NCBI GenBank assembly: GCA_964059195.1
Contig: CAXKWD010000009.1
Location: 88,509,432-88,573,431 of the forward strand
DNA length: 64,000 nucleotides
DNA from: Ectobius pallidus
Lineage: Eukaryota > Arthropoda > Insecta > Blattodea > Ectobiidae
Reading direction: 5' to 3'
Shown here: piece by piece, positions 55,901 through 64,000 of the stretch
Layout: each line of letters starts with the position of its first letter
Numbering within the stretch: the first letter of the stretch is position 1
Translations under genes and position numbers: made by a program
The notes under the pieces: model-generated
Database searches by the model: none
What the model was told of the DNA's origin: nothing
The model's input: only the letters and a program-made list of their open reading frames with translations

Positions 55901-57304
55901 TTGGTCAACTGTTCAGTTTTGTATTATATGTGCTTTCCAAAAATCAAATTTATTTTCTGTAAATCATTCCTTTGATAGAAAACCACAACAACATGTTTGG
56001 GCCATATTTTACTATGTTTATAGGCCCTTCCCTTTTAATTAACATCCCTAAGGCTAATGACATTTAGTACTCAAACTAGAATGAGTTAGTCTACTGTTTG
56101 GAAAATATTTCGAACAATATTAGTATTAAATTGTATTGGAAGTTAACACAGTGAAGTTATATAACGTAATAATTATTGTAGACGTCATTAAAAAATCCAG
56201 TTCCTTTAGATTTCTGCCATGGATTTTGGAAAGTATTTTCAAATTGACCACTTTGGTAGATCTCTATTTTCTGGAGACACAATTCATTTTTTGATGGTGC
56301 TGTACTCCATATTTAGCTGTTGGGTATTGCTTGCACCTGCTAATTGGCATTCCTTCTCATTTTTATTGTTTATTTGCTGCTGTTTAGCCCGATTATGGAT
56401 TCAGCAAACAATAGAGGCATGTGGCAAAAAAAGTAAACAGCACGTGTCTTCAATCTCAACTAAAAAAAACTTGATGGTGGTTGGTCTGTGCGAACCATTT
56501 GTGAAACATAACACATTCAACAATGTATGATTAAAAGTAATTTTTGAAAATCCGGAGGTTGCTGGTTTTTTTAATGACTACCTGTATAGGGAGTTGAAAT
56601 GAACACTTATCTTCACTTATGGTATGGTTTATCTGTATTAGTTTCAGAAATTGTTGATTCTGTTTTCAACAGCTATGCTTCAACTGCCATGGTACTTTCT
56701 TGTGGACACTGAATGAATTTTGATATGAGGTCATCTGGGATTCAGGTTGTGAAGACGATAGAGATTCAGAACCGATAAAATGTGTTCATGGTCACAAAGA
56801 ACTTCAGTCTGGGAGAGGATTTTTATTCATAAAGAGAAAACCAACTCATGAACTTTGACATTTCGATCGATAATGACATCTCAAAATTCATTCAGAGCTC
56901 ACACGAGAGTGCCAGGGTATTGAACTATAGCTTTTGAAATTGGAAACGACGGTTTCCGGAACTAGTTCGCATAAACTATACCATAACTGAAGTTTAGTGT
57001 TAATTTCAACTCCTTTTTAAATATGAAACAATGTTTTGTACAATGATTATCCTACAAGAATTTGTAGTTAGTCCGTCCTAAGAATGTCTTGCATACAGCT
57101 CATGTACCTTATCATTTCACTTGTTTTTTAGTTCATGTACTGGCTCGGAGTTCTCCAGTTGCTCTTTACAATCAGAACCTTGTATCCATGGATCAACATG
57201 GAGACTTCCAACCTGAAGATGCCACTGGATTTATCAATACTCATGCCATTCGTCTAAGAGAGTTCCAGAGATTCAAAACACAAGTAGAGCAAGGTCAGGT
57301 CTGA
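43828..57304 (+). CDS. Ass: Argininosuccinate synthase, complete, nine coding exons
   Basis: The enzyme joins citrulline and aspartate using ATP to give argininosuccinate, the step before argininosuccinate lyase in arginine synthesis and the urea/citrulline-NO cycle; it is cytosolic and tetrameric in the family. Exons 43828-43935, 45487-45555, 45769-46014, 48080-48225, 50228-50349, 51123-51268, 54299-54437, 55328-55429 and 57132-57304 join in frame to 416 residues (vertebrate enzyme about 412). The N-terminal ATP PP-loop AYSGGLDTS (residues 11-19), [10 protein letters not shown], the signature [17 protein letters not shown] and the citrulline/aspartate-site segment [12 protein letters not shown] are all present. 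The ATG at 43828 is chosen because it lies four bases after an acceptor and starts the conserved N-terminus; a 5' untranslated exon must therefore lie upstream. No frameshift or missing motif is seen. Introns contain many transposons. Confidence 0.97.
44069..44506 (+). mobile_element. Penelope-type foldback with 14-bp target duplication
   Basis: ATCTCCTTAACTGA is exact at 44055-44068 and 44507-44520. The inverted arms (about 44069-44230 and 44290-44469) contain AAAATGCAGTTTTGATTTTAA and the GCCCTGAAGATGGT block. A 37-nt tail follows the right arm. There is no coding sequence. A lone relative is at 50513-50612. Confidence 0.85.
44377..44414 (+). ncRNA. Hammerhead-ribozyme-like motif
   Basis: GCC (44377-44379), CTGAAGA (44380-44386), an extra T, stem II GGT/ACC (44388-44390/44399-44401), GAAA (44402-44405), AGGCCT palindrome (44405-44410), A44411 as the cleavage base, and GGT (44412-44414) pairing with GCC including one G-T. 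A decayed opposite-strand copy is at about 44122-44160. Confidence 0.5.
44590..45289. mobile_element. Palindromic Tc1/mariner-type foldback, 700 bp, TA target duplication
   Basis: CAGTGAGTCCCACACAAAAG and its inverse lie between TA at 44588-44589 and 45290-45291. Arms of about 310 bp are inverse copies, joined at about 44910-44975. Each arm encodes the same transposase C-terminus pointing outward. A GC-rich relative is at 48978-49462. Confidence 0.85.
44973..45113 (+). pseudogene. Transposase C-terminal fragment in the foldback right arm
   Basis: The frame [20 protein letters not shown], then [20 protein letters not shown], then HFQHLL ends in a TGA stop. The CxxCxxxxGGHFxHLL ending recurs in the 48978 element. 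I take it as a Tc1/mariner-superfamily transposase tail from memory of such endings. The catalytic domain is absent. Confidence 0.55.
45487..45555 (+). CDS. Ass: ASS coding exon 2
   Basis: Acceptor CTTTTGCAG ends at 45486. The 23 codons read [20 protein letters not shown] then ASK. The donor GTAATT is at 45556, phase 0. ANIGQEEDF is a family hallmark following the P-loop strand. Residues 37-59. Confidence 0.95.
45769..46014 (+). CDS. Ass: ASS coding exon 3 (signature motif)
   Basis: Acceptor TTTTTTACAG ends at 45768 and the donor GTAAGT is at 46015. The 82 codons include [39 protein letters not shown] and [20 protein letters not shown]. They cover residues 60-141, with the citrulline-binding and adenylate-binding residues of the family signature intact. 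Confidence 0.97.
46394..47051. mobile_element. Mariner-derived foldback element, copy 2
   Basis: Same layout as 10184-10830: inverse transposase 3' halves joined in the middle, termini (T)AAGGGCTTT and AAAGCCCTCG. The plus strand at 46740-46955 reads [20 protein letters not shown], then [20 protein letters not shown], then YVEK-stop, a mariner C-terminus. The left TA remains; the right one is mutated. It fills part of ASS intron 3 (46015-48079), whose rest has only the 47150-47290 repeat. Confidence 0.85.
47150..47290 (+). repeat. Dispersed repeat with a second copy at 50090-50200
   Basis: Both copies share TTTTGAATTTCnCACACTT, CATATTnTGCATA, and a GGCTTC.C.AG..AA...TG.C sequence. Both lie in ASS introns. 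The second ends about 30 bp before exon 5. Confidence 0.5.
48080..48225 (+). CDS. Ass: ASS coding exon 4
   Basis: Acceptor GTTTTGCAG ends at 48079. The exon reads [20 protein letters not shown], then [20 protein letters not shown], then MDANLMHI plus two bases of a Ser codon. The donor GTTAAT at 48226 is weak at +3. Residues 142-190. Confidence 0.95.
48340..48765 (+). mobile_element. tRNA-derived SINE, family D
   Basis: The A-box-like CTGTGGCTCAGGGGATGCG and the T-arm CCAGGTTCGATTCCTGG are followed by the body TTTTCCGGGGTTTTCCCTCA, a phrase common in insect SINEs. It has a G/T-rich 3' half. Non-coding. Confidence 0.75.
48978..49462. mobile_element. GC-rich Tc1/mariner-type MITE, 485 bp, TA target duplication
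   Basis: CAGTGAGTCTCAACCAGATT and its inverse lie between TA at 48976-48977 and 49463-49464. Inside, 49164-49286 reads [20 protein letters not shown], then [24 protein letters not shown], so it shares its transposase tail with the 44590 element. The flanks are CpG-rich against the AT-rich background. Confidence 0.8.
50228..50349 (+). CDS. Ass: ASS coding exon 5
   Basis: Acceptor ACATTTCCAG ends at 50227. The exon reads [20 protein letters not shown], then [19 protein letters not shown], then KQ and one base of a Gly codon. The donor GTGAGA is at 50350. [10 protein letters not shown] is conserved in ASS. Residues 190-231. Confidence 0.95.
50513..50700 (-). mobile_element. Penelope-type terminus fused to a SINE C 3' piece
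   Basis: 50513-50612 on the minus strand matches the 44069 family (GCCCTGAAGATGGTGCAAAC, with AAAA replacing GAAA). 50617-50700 is the inverse of the family C SINE tail. Both lie in the 50350-51122 ASS intron, which otherwise shows nothing. Confidence 0.6.
51123..51268 (+). CDS. Ass: ASS coding exon 6
   Basis: Acceptor TACTTACAG ends at 51122. The exon reads [20 protein letters not shown], then [20 protein letters not shown], then FIGLK. The donor GTAAGT is at 51269. [18 protein letters not shown] is an ASS core motif. Residues 231-279. Confidence 0.96.
53290..54150 (-). mobile_element. Dispersed DNA-transposon-like repeat, copy B
   Basis: Inverse homolog of 41220-42640 without the LINE insertion. 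Its ends are CAGGTCCCGATTTCAGGTAT and the inverse of CAGACTGGGTACTTGCCC. It occupies the last kilobase of ASS intron 6 (51269-54298). The rest of that intron has a one-ended hAT-like fragment at about 51327 and no gene. Confidence 0.6.
54299..54437 (+). CDS. Ass: ASS coding exon 7
   Basis: Acceptor CATTAACAG ends at 54298. The exon reads [20 protein letters not shown], then [20 protein letters not shown], then ADYVYN and one base of Gly. The donor GTAAAT is at 54438. [13 protein letters not shown] is near invariant in eukaryotic ASS. Residues 280-326. Confidence 0.96.
54587..55279. mobile_element. TIR element filling ASS intron 7
   Basis: GAAGGGCCTAGTTCCATAA at the left is inverted at the right end (55261-55279). 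Internal copies of the GCACAAG / TTATGCC blocks occur, and ATAT flanks both ends. The 693-bp element makes up about three quarters of intron 7 (54438-55327). No transposase is recognisable and I do not know the family. Confidence 0.7.
55328..55429 (+). CDS. Ass: ASS coding exon 8
   Basis: Acceptor TTCTTACAG ends at 55327. The exon reads [20 protein letters not shown], then [14 protein letters not shown] and one base. The donor GTAAGT is at 55430. Residues 326-360, the C-terminal domain involved in tetramer contacts in the family. Confidence 0.95.
56590..57016. repeat. Inverted-repeat element in ASS intron 8
   Basis: GGGAGTTGAAATGAACACTT...TATGGTATGGTTTA at the left and the diverged inverse TAAACTATACCATAACTGAA...AATTTCAACTCC at the right. 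A one-ended relative (ACAGGGAGTTGAAA) is at about 34120. It lies next to exon 9. The open stretch at 56219-56530 nearby has no recognisable product. Confidence 0.5.
57132..57304 (+). CDS. Ass: ASS coding exon 9 with TGA stop
   Basis: Acceptor GTTTTTTAG ends at 57131. The exon reads [20 protein letters not shown], then [20 protein letters not shown], then [17 protein letters not shown], with the TGA stop at 57302-57304. Residues 360-416. YNQxLxSMD and the terminal helix are normal for the family. Confidence 0.96.
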
Positions 57305-57364
57305 TTTATGAGTGTAAAACTACTGGTTCAAAATATATTTTCGTTTCCACGTGTAATGTTTCAA

Positions 57365-57370
57365 AATAAA
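57365..57370 (+). terminator. Candidate polyadenylation signal of ASS
   Basis: AATAAA lies about 60 nt after the ASS stop and is the first such hexamer downstream. A 3' end here would give a very short 3' UTR. Other AATAAA hexamers occur further on, so the true site is uncertain. Confidence 0.4.
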
Positions 57371-58004
57371 CCCTCTAAAATTACTTTCCTTGATCATCTA
57401 TCCAAGTATTTTCTCGAATACTCGAATAAGATGTGCACCACATTTTTTGACGTTGAAAAAGAAGAAGAAAAATATTCTATGAAAGGTTTATTTAACTGTA
57501 ACAGCTAACCAGTAATCACAGATTTGTTCATTAATTAGAAACCAAAGATAAATATCTTTATGTTTATTTGAAAATAATCGTTGTTTCAATAGTACTGTAA
57601 CAGTAACATAATAAGATTTCTTGTGTACTCCCACAAAACTTGTTGCGCTAAATAGTTTTGAAAGATGAAAAGAAGAAATTATTTTAGTAACCATTTATGA
57701 GCCTGTGATTAACCTTTGGCCTTGTGCCAAAGGATGTGCATGTTAAAAAAATTTGCTAACATATTTTGATCTTTGTCTGCCATTTGCATGGTTTCTAGAA
57801 AATTTTCTTTGTTTACAAACTTCTATAACAAATTACTGCATAACTATTTTGGAATCTTTCCACCAGGCATAAGGAGAAAATCCATTTTTGAGATGGGAGG
57901 ATATGCTTGGCAGATTCCATTTTTCTCGATGGTGTGAGAAAGGTAATGTTAAACTAAGTAAATGGTTTCATTAAAGATTATTTCATTTTTTAACGTCTTG
58001 TTTA
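57371..58004. other. Downstream of ASS, no gene seen
   Basis: AT-rich sequence with no recognisable repeat or coding signal. It probably includes the ASS transcript end. Confidence 0.5.
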
Positions 58005-58358
58005 CAGTAGACTCTTGATTGTCCATGGTCACCTGCAGATAATCGAAAATCACAGGTAATTTACTAAATGGCTGAAAAAAGAAAAAAATAAACATGAAAA
58101 CGCCTTTCAGCAGTAATTTTACTTATAGTAGAGGCCCTTCACTTATAATTATTTCTTACTGCATTAAAGCTTCTGTACTTGGTTTGTTGATTTACTTTTC
58201 CACAAAAAATTGGTCAACTGCTTTTTGGATTGTTTGTTTTGTTTTGAGTGTGTGTTAAAACACATCTATCCTCCAAAGCCATGCCTTAAAAAGAGAAAAA
58301 AAGCAAAGGAAAAGGAAGTCTGCGGATAATTCACTCATGAATAATCAAGAGTTTAATG
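58005..58358. mobile_element. Tigger-type MITE, 354 bp, TA target duplication
   Basis: CAGTAGACTCTTGATTGTCC at the left and ATAATCAAGAGTTTAATG at the right lie between TA at 58003-58004 and 58359-58360. Non-coding. Confidence 0.75.
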
Positions 58359-58644
58359 TATTTATTTATTTATTTTTGGTGACTTTAACGTTAAAGCATA
58401 AAGTATGCCCCTTCATGTTACCTGGATTTTAAGTGCCTTAACCTGTCGTGTCCAAACTTATCACAGGCATAACTTTAAATTTTTTTATACAAATCTTGTT
58501 AAGATTGGATCTGTGAAACCATATTTTATAATTTAAAAAAAAATGTATTTAAAAGAAAATAACAAGGGTGTCACTTATAGGTGAAATTGGACATTACAAT
58601 AACACTGCTATAAAAAATTAAATTTTCATTCGCTGGATATATAT

Positions 58645-59346
58645 CAGTTGTGTAGCCAGACATTGTTTTGGGTGGGCCAAGGTATTATGAGGTTTAGAAA
58701 GTATCTGACCCATATATTGACAATGCCGCTGCCGTCAACTCTCATTCTAGGAAGTCTTATTTAATAACATGCAAAATTATGGTAAACAATAATGCAAACC
58801 TTAAACATGCATCATAAGGTGAAATGGAATCATTGAGATTTCCTAGCAACAAATCTGTCGATCACTGATGATGGGTCCTTCAGCAAATCCCAACATTTTT
58901 CCCTCTCGATGGATACAATTGTTAAATTGCAAAAACTTGTGCTCGACAAGGTTGTCCTGGTATAATTTTTTATTCATCATATTGCAGAAAAAGTCCTTAC
59001 TGCAGATGCAGTTGTGATGGGACAGACCAGTATAATTTGTAAAGTAGTTCCTGGAAAGCCAAACCGATGCTCATGTTCTGTAGTTCAGAATATTGGTCAC
59101 ACACATGTTTTGATTTAACATTCTTTGATTTCACTAGGGAACACTGTTTTTCTAGAAATTCCTCGTTTATGTTTATCTTAATTCTATCGATTGTCACTAT
59201 TCCTCTGGATCCTGGGTATATTTTTAATCTTGTGTGTTTCTCTCAAATGAACGCAAAAATAAATTTAAATTTTTATCCAGAATATTAACAATTTTCTTTT
59301 TGGGTGGGCCTGGATCCACTTGGCCCACCCACTGGCTACACCACTG
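58645..59346. mobile_element. hAT-like element, 702 bp
   Basis: Left CAGTTGTGTAGCCAGAC...GGGTGGGCCAAG and right inverse CAGTGGTGTAGCCAGTGGGT are good inverted termini. The 8-bp flanks do not match, so the target duplication is lost or the flank was replaced. The interior has no intact transposase. Confidence 0.7.
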
Positions 59347-59584
59347 TTGTAGATTAACAATACTTTAATTGGAATGATAATTCTTTCACACTGGCTATGT
59401 GTAGGCTAAGGTGGGAAGGTTGAATCAGACTGAAAAATGTAATGTCATAGCCGGGATTTGAACGAGGCTCTTCTCCTCTCCGTGCCTCTGCTCTACCATT
59501 AAGCTACCAGGGCAACGTGCTGATACAACATTAAATTCTCCAGCTGACTCACATATCCCGGTATATGTGAGTCAGTTGGAGAAT
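59347..59584 (-). mobile_element. tRNA-derived SINE with an upstream 22-bp hairpin
   Basis: The minus-strand head CCTGGTAGCTTAATGGTAGA and T-arm GTTCAAATCCCGG (about 59452-59512). The body abuts the hAT end at 59346. A hairpin ATTCTCCAGCTGACTCACAT and its near-inverse lies at 59534-59584. Confidence 0.6.
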
Positions 59585-60755
59585 ATTTTAATTGTTTTAC
59601 ATCTTATGGGACACATTGAGACATATCACATTCAAGTATGATATTCAATGTTTATAATTTTTAATAAAAGAAGTTATGGATGAGACAAGAGACAGTGGTA
59701 GTGATGTTTCTGAAAACAGTGACAGTGATTTTACTATATCAGCTAACAAAGAATGTTTGTGGTGCTGTTCATCCATGTAAATTTTACAATAAAATTGAAA
59801 CACATACGTTTTAAAATTTCCCAAATCAAAGAGCATTACAATGTTTTCTCTGGCTTGAACCATATTTACTTTGTGGCATTAGAATATAGTATAATGTACA
59901 TTGTTGGTTTGGGTTTGAGTTGTTCATCCAGTTCACGGTGTCCATCATTGCAAAATATTTTACCAATATATGAAGTGTTGTTTCTTGTTCCTAACAAACA
60001 ATTCCAATGAGAACTTTAAGCACCAAAGATGGCCAAATCTTTGCCGTAAATTTTCCAAAGTGTCCAGCAGGTAATGTTAGTGGGTGGATTCTTCATTAAA
60101 TTATGTTAAACAGTACATGATATATACATAATAGATCCAAGTAATAGTAGATATTATAAACAGTAGAGTGCATTTTAAAATCTATTTAAACTTTCAGGCG
60201 ATTTAAATACTTTGATCGCTATTATTACATTTCATTTATTTAGACAAATATTCATTTCATTATAAGAAAATGGGCAGAAACTCGTCAGTGGCATAGCATA
60301 CTATACGTATTTAGGAAAGCTGATAGCACAAATATGAAATTTCAATTTACCCAATTTTTGAAAATTCTTTAGTAAATTATTCTAGTTTTGCCCATGATAA
60401 TATTTTTTTAAAAAGAAAGCTTGAATTTCTGAAGCTTAATAAACTATATTTATAAATTTGATAGCCACTGTGTACATTAAATTCGGAAAATATTAATTTA
60501 GACGGATGGTCAAGAGATTTAGATAGACAATTTTAATACTACACTTTTGAAGGAAAATATCAAGCATTATCATCCAAATCATTAAATTCACAGAAACAGA
60601 AACTGGCATTGCCATTATACGTTAATGAACACATTAGCGCCCAGCAATTTACAAGATGAATTTTAATCTGGGAGGTCTAAGCATTGTAATACTACAAGTG
60701 GCTGCAAAGAGAGACAGAACACGTCCTTGAGGTAGGATTATAGGAGAAAATTTCC

Positions 60756-60827
60756 TCTGACACTGGGATTTGAACCCAGGACCTTTGGCTATCCATGCCA
60801 ATGCTCTACCAACTGAACTAAGCCAGA
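60756..60827 (-). other. tRNA-like cloverleaf (SINE head or tRNA relic)
   Basis: On the minus strand there is an acceptor TCTGGCT/TGTCAGA (6 of 7 paired), a D-arm GTTC/GAGC and an anticodon stem TTGGC/GCCAA (5 of 5). The loop is ATGGATA and the T-arm is CTGGG/CCCAG with TTCAAAT. The anticodon would be GGA (Ser), but the variable loop is only five bases, whereas serine tRNAs have a long arm. So this is a tRNA-like module, not a working tRNA-Ser. No intron or CCA is encoded. Confidence 0.6.
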
Positions 60828-60855
60828 GTTCACTTCACAGCGCCAGATGGAACCT

Positions 60856-60927
60856 CTCTCCTAGCTCAGTTGAAAGAGCATTGGCACAGATAGTTAAAGG
60901 TCCTGAGTTCAAATCCCAGTGTCAGAG
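60856..60927 (+). other. Second tRNA-like module, inverted relative to the first
   Basis: The same sequence family as 60756-60827 on the opposite strand, 28 bp away: TAGCTCAGTTGAAAGAGCAT and CTGAGTTCAAATCCCAG. The acceptor and anticodon stems are weakened. The pair forms a large inverted repeat ending in AGGAGAAAA / TTTTTCTCCT. Confidence 0.6.
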
Positions 60928-61014
60928 GAATTTTTCTCCTATAATATTATCATGTAATGTCCAACATAGGCAGTAATCTGTGGTTCATGAATGCATATGC
61001 ATATATACCTACGT

Positions 61015-61205
61015 CCTTGAGGTTTGGTTGTGTGGTCTAAAGCATCACTCACTTCTGGCCAGAGTGTGTGGCAGCTCAGAACATGGCAAGTTTGAATCCC
61101 TGGTCAGTGCAATGTGCCTGTGGTATAGGAAGTGGCCCACATAAAATAAGCAGTGTATGGCAAGCGTGGATGTTGATGGGGTGCATTAGCACTGCATTAG
61201 CATTT
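61015..61205 (+). mobile_element. tRNA-derived SINE, family E
   Basis: GGTTGTGTGGTCTAAAGCAT (A-box-like) and GCAAGTTTGAATCCCTGG (B-box). A short body follows, ending near TTAGGTGAAAAAAAG. From here to 63280 only unclassified AT-rich DNA was seen. Confidence 0.6.
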
Positions 61206-63282
61206 TCCTTTAGGTGAAAAAAAGACATTGAAATTTTTGTTTGTTTGTTTATATTTCTATTTTATTTAATATAAACAGTTCATACATGTGATAAAGTAAT
61301 AGACAATTAACCAATTTTTAATAGTATAATAAGCTTTACATTTTTACAATTTTTTAAAAGAGATTACTTTCTTTCAAGCAACAGCCTTGGTGACGGATTA
61401 TAAATACACTGATGCAACAACTCCAGGTTGACAGAGGCATAAATACAAAATAATGAGACCATAAGACATTCCAAATACAGAAGAGGGCACCTGTCCCCCT
61501 GGTCATTCCCTGCCTACGCCCATGTTAGACCCCCAAGGTAGAAGCTACTTGATAAAGTTTAAATTGATGGCAGTAATGGGCTAAACGCTATATGGCATGA
61601 GCGGTAGCAAATGTGTTAACAGGTTGCAACTTGCAGGCAGGTAAAGTAGAGTTTTTCATTGCATACCCAGGCAGCTTCAGAGGATTAAACCATTAAGTCG
61701 GTGTTTCTTTATGTTAATTGATCTGACCAAGTCGGTCTTGGCAATATTGTCTCATTGTTATCACTGACCTCAGTTCTTCCCTCGGTTTAATCAATTCACA
61801 CATGTTGTTGTTTACTGTAACTAGATCTTGCAAACCCGCTGTAGACTCTATGCAAAGTAGACGGGTAGCTGACACAAAACATTCTTAGATTTTGATTGGC
61901 TGAGGTGATAAGTACGGTGACAATAAAAGCATGGGTTGAGTTGGTGGCGAATTTCTCTTCCTAACAAAATAAGCTGCCTGGGTAACAATAAACAACTGTA
62001 CTATATATGGTGTTGCTTCTTGGTGAATATTTTTCAATTGTATATCTGATTCCTGAAAGTTATATTCATAAATCTTGCCTGTAATATTCTCGGTTTTCAA
62101 AATTTGGTAAAAGGTTGGCAGAAACAGATCTGTAGAGGTGAGCTCCAATGGCCATGTAAGTTTCACCTCTTCTTGCTACTCATTATACTCCATCTGGAAA
62201 TCGTATGGGTTTAACTGTACACCATAAACATTCATCACAGTGGCTGATAAATCCACTATAGAGTTGAAATGGCTTTATCCAAAATGATTTAAACTCTTGT
62301 TCATTTGCAACTAGAACTGTTTAATGTATAGACATGATTTAAAAAACTTGAGAAAAATTGCAGGAATCTTTATCAGTTATTACCCTGTGAACATTATCTG
62401 AATTTGAACAGTCTGCAGGGTTCTTAATTGCAGTGTACGGCTTTACATTACAAAACAGTGAACATGTTTTTAAAATGAAATCAATATAAAACTATTAGCT
62501 AAATGAAATGTATTGAATTGAACTCATGGGACATTGAAACATGATTGATACTGGAAAATGTAAACTGAATTTCAGAGGAACACAACATTTCTTCTTTCTG
62601 TAGATGCTGTATCGCAACAACAACATTGTCGACATATTTCTAACTAGCTTGGTGTGTCCATTACAGGATTCTGGGCTTCTAGGTTAAATGGCAATTTATG
62701 AAGAAAAGAAAACAGAGGCATCTGCTAATTCACATCATATGCCCTAAGTAATTTATTAATCCGAAGAGCATACTTGAGAAGCAACCAGTTATCATTCACT
62801 CAATCAATCTCGAAATATTTCATGGTATAGGCCTACTATAATATTATGTGTACATAACCTCTCTGAATCTTTAAGTAATTTTCCTTGTTCTGGAGTATGG
62901 ATCGCCTTCACCTTGATGTCTAATGAACTTTTTAATCTTTAAAACGCATCATAAAATTGCCCATGTCCAAAGACAGGTAGGAAGGTAATATGCCTTCCTT
63001 ATCTAAGGTCTGTCCTTGAGACATATGATCATTGCAAAAGCTACCTTTATGCGAAATTGCCTTTGTTTAATTTGGAAAGGCTTCCCAGTTTGCTATGACA
63101 ACCAAGTAAGGCCAACTTCAATTAATTTCACACTTGAATATGGTCCACATGGTTTCATCTGGAAAGGCATAGGCCTACTCAATTTGCTATGGCAACCAAG
63201 CAATTCATTTCACAAGGACTATATGGAAACACCAGCCTCAAATATTAAATTAGATTTTTTTTCTGTTTTTGCTGTCTCTACC

Positions 63283-63308
63283 TATGTAAGTTACATGTAA
63301 CTTACATA
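63283..63308. repeat. Perfect 26-bp palindrome
   Basis: TATGTAAGTTACA followed immediately by its reverse complement, with no spacer. It could be a binding site for a dimeric protein or the ends of a lost insertion. Confidence 0.75.
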
Positions 63309-63339
63309 AGTAAAGTTCTCCCTATTCAGACTGTGAAAG

Positions 63340-63790
63340 CTCTTAGAGTTCCAAGAGATTGAGGCTCCCAGATATTTAGGCATTCAGCACTTAAGATTGG
63401 AAGGTAGTCAGCCTTATGCACCAACACGCTTAGCCCCCAGGATTGCTCGTGGTACTAAGAGTCAACCCTAGGGCCATATTGCCATTAGAAGGATTAGGCC
63501 AATTAAAAAATCCCAAGACCTCATTTGGGAAACGAACCCGCAATCTTCCGATTTGTAGTGCATTGCCTCAACCAGTGGCGGACGCAGAAATTTTTTTCGG
63601 GGGGGGATTTGTATAGGTAGAAAGAATACTAAAAAAAATTAATCAACTTACATATACAATTAGTTTATAAAACTGGCCACTTAGAGTACTTTTTTCAAAT
63701 TTCGGGGGGGGATGTAACCCCCCTATCCCCCCCCCTGCGTCCGCCACTGGCCTCAACCAACTATGCCACGGCATAACTCATAAGATGAAG
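63340..63790 (-). mobile_element. tRNA-derived SINE, family F, split by a hAT MITE
   Basis: The minus strand has the T-arm GATTGCGGGTTCGTTTCCC and a head GTGGCATAGTTGGTTGAGGC that is interrupted by the 177-bp insertion at 63573-63749. The body continues to about 63340. Confidence 0.65.
63573..63749. mobile_element. hAT MITE, 177 bp, with 8-bp target duplication, nested in a SINE
   Basis: GCCTCAAC at 63565-63572 and 63750-63757. The termini CAGTGGCGGACGCAG are perfect inverse repeats, and G-rich runs lie just inside each end. Exact duplication and perfect termini suggest a recent insertion. Confidence 0.9.
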
Positions 63791-64000
63791 TGAAATTTCA
63801 CTTTAAAGTTAGACATCTACGAAGGCAAAATCCTTTTTTGTCGCTGGTGTCCCGGAATTTGTGGATCAAGAGTTTTTTACATGAATGCAAATCTGCATCA
63901 TTTATGATCCTGTTACATTTGTGCACATGTAAATGGCATCGACCTCAGCTTGGATCAAACCCATAATCATATGCACATAAAGCCAGCGCCATACTGACTG

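Noticed and set aside
56219..56530. 103-codon open frame in ASS intron 8 with hydrophobic stretches
   Set aside because: No recognisable domain. It lies between an intron donor and acceptor of ASS, beside an inverted-repeat element, and has no supporting splice or start context.
60756..60827. Functional tRNA-Ser(GGA)
   Set aside because: Serine tRNAs need a long variable arm, the acceptor has a mismatch, and an inverted relative lies next to it, so a SINE-type module is more likely.
1..64000. CRISPR array or prokaryotic operon
   Set aside because: No regularly spaced repeats; both genes have spliceosomal introns, so the DNA is eukaryotic nuclear.

Overview
The window is AT-rich nuclear DNA from an insect-like arthropod. 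Two conserved protein-coding genes lie head to tail on the + strand. Both are split into small exons by repeat-filled introns with GT-AG borders. Long introns, many Tc1/mariner, pogo, hAT and Penelope-like insertions, tRNA-derived SINEs, LINE tails of the (TTAC)n-ending type and a short interstitial CCTAA array suggest a large hemimetabolous-insect genome, perhaps cockroach- or termite-like. Species is not decidable from this sequence alone.

Layout. Positions 1-23832 hold the last nine coding exons of Rop/Munc18-1 (syntaxin-binding protein 1). The window starts inside an intron, so roughly the first 110 codons lie upstream. The nine exons join in frame to 477 residues plus a TAA stop. Positions 23833-43824 are an approximately 20 kb gene-free interval. 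It has scattered repeats, two notably repeat-poor AT-rich blocks (about 28.0-32.8 kb and 36.2-40.6 kb), and LINE/hAT remnants near 40.7-42.6 kb. Positions 43828-57304 hold a complete argininosuccinate synthase gene of nine coding exons and 416 residues. Positions 57305-64000 are intergenic repeats.

The two genes have unrelated jobs: Rop chaperones syntaxin/SNARE assembly at synapses, and ASS joins citrulline and aspartate in arginine synthesis. Nothing suggests they work together.

The most interesting non-genic signal is a set of five small foldback insertions (4620-4842, 5822-5924, about 6382-6848, 16692-17552, 33699-33932) plus a sixth (44069-44506). Each has target-site duplications of 11-14 bp (one of them imperfect), an inverted 5' arm starting at the duplication, and, in most, a short unpaired 3' tail. 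Most carry hammerhead-ribozyme-like cores (CTGANGA, stem II, GAAA, palindromic stem III). One carries a GIY-YIG endonuclease remnant, which ties the set to Penelope-like elements. A second theme is mariner-type foldback elements in which two copies of a transposase 3' end face each other between TA target duplications (10184-10830, 44590-45289, 46394-47051).
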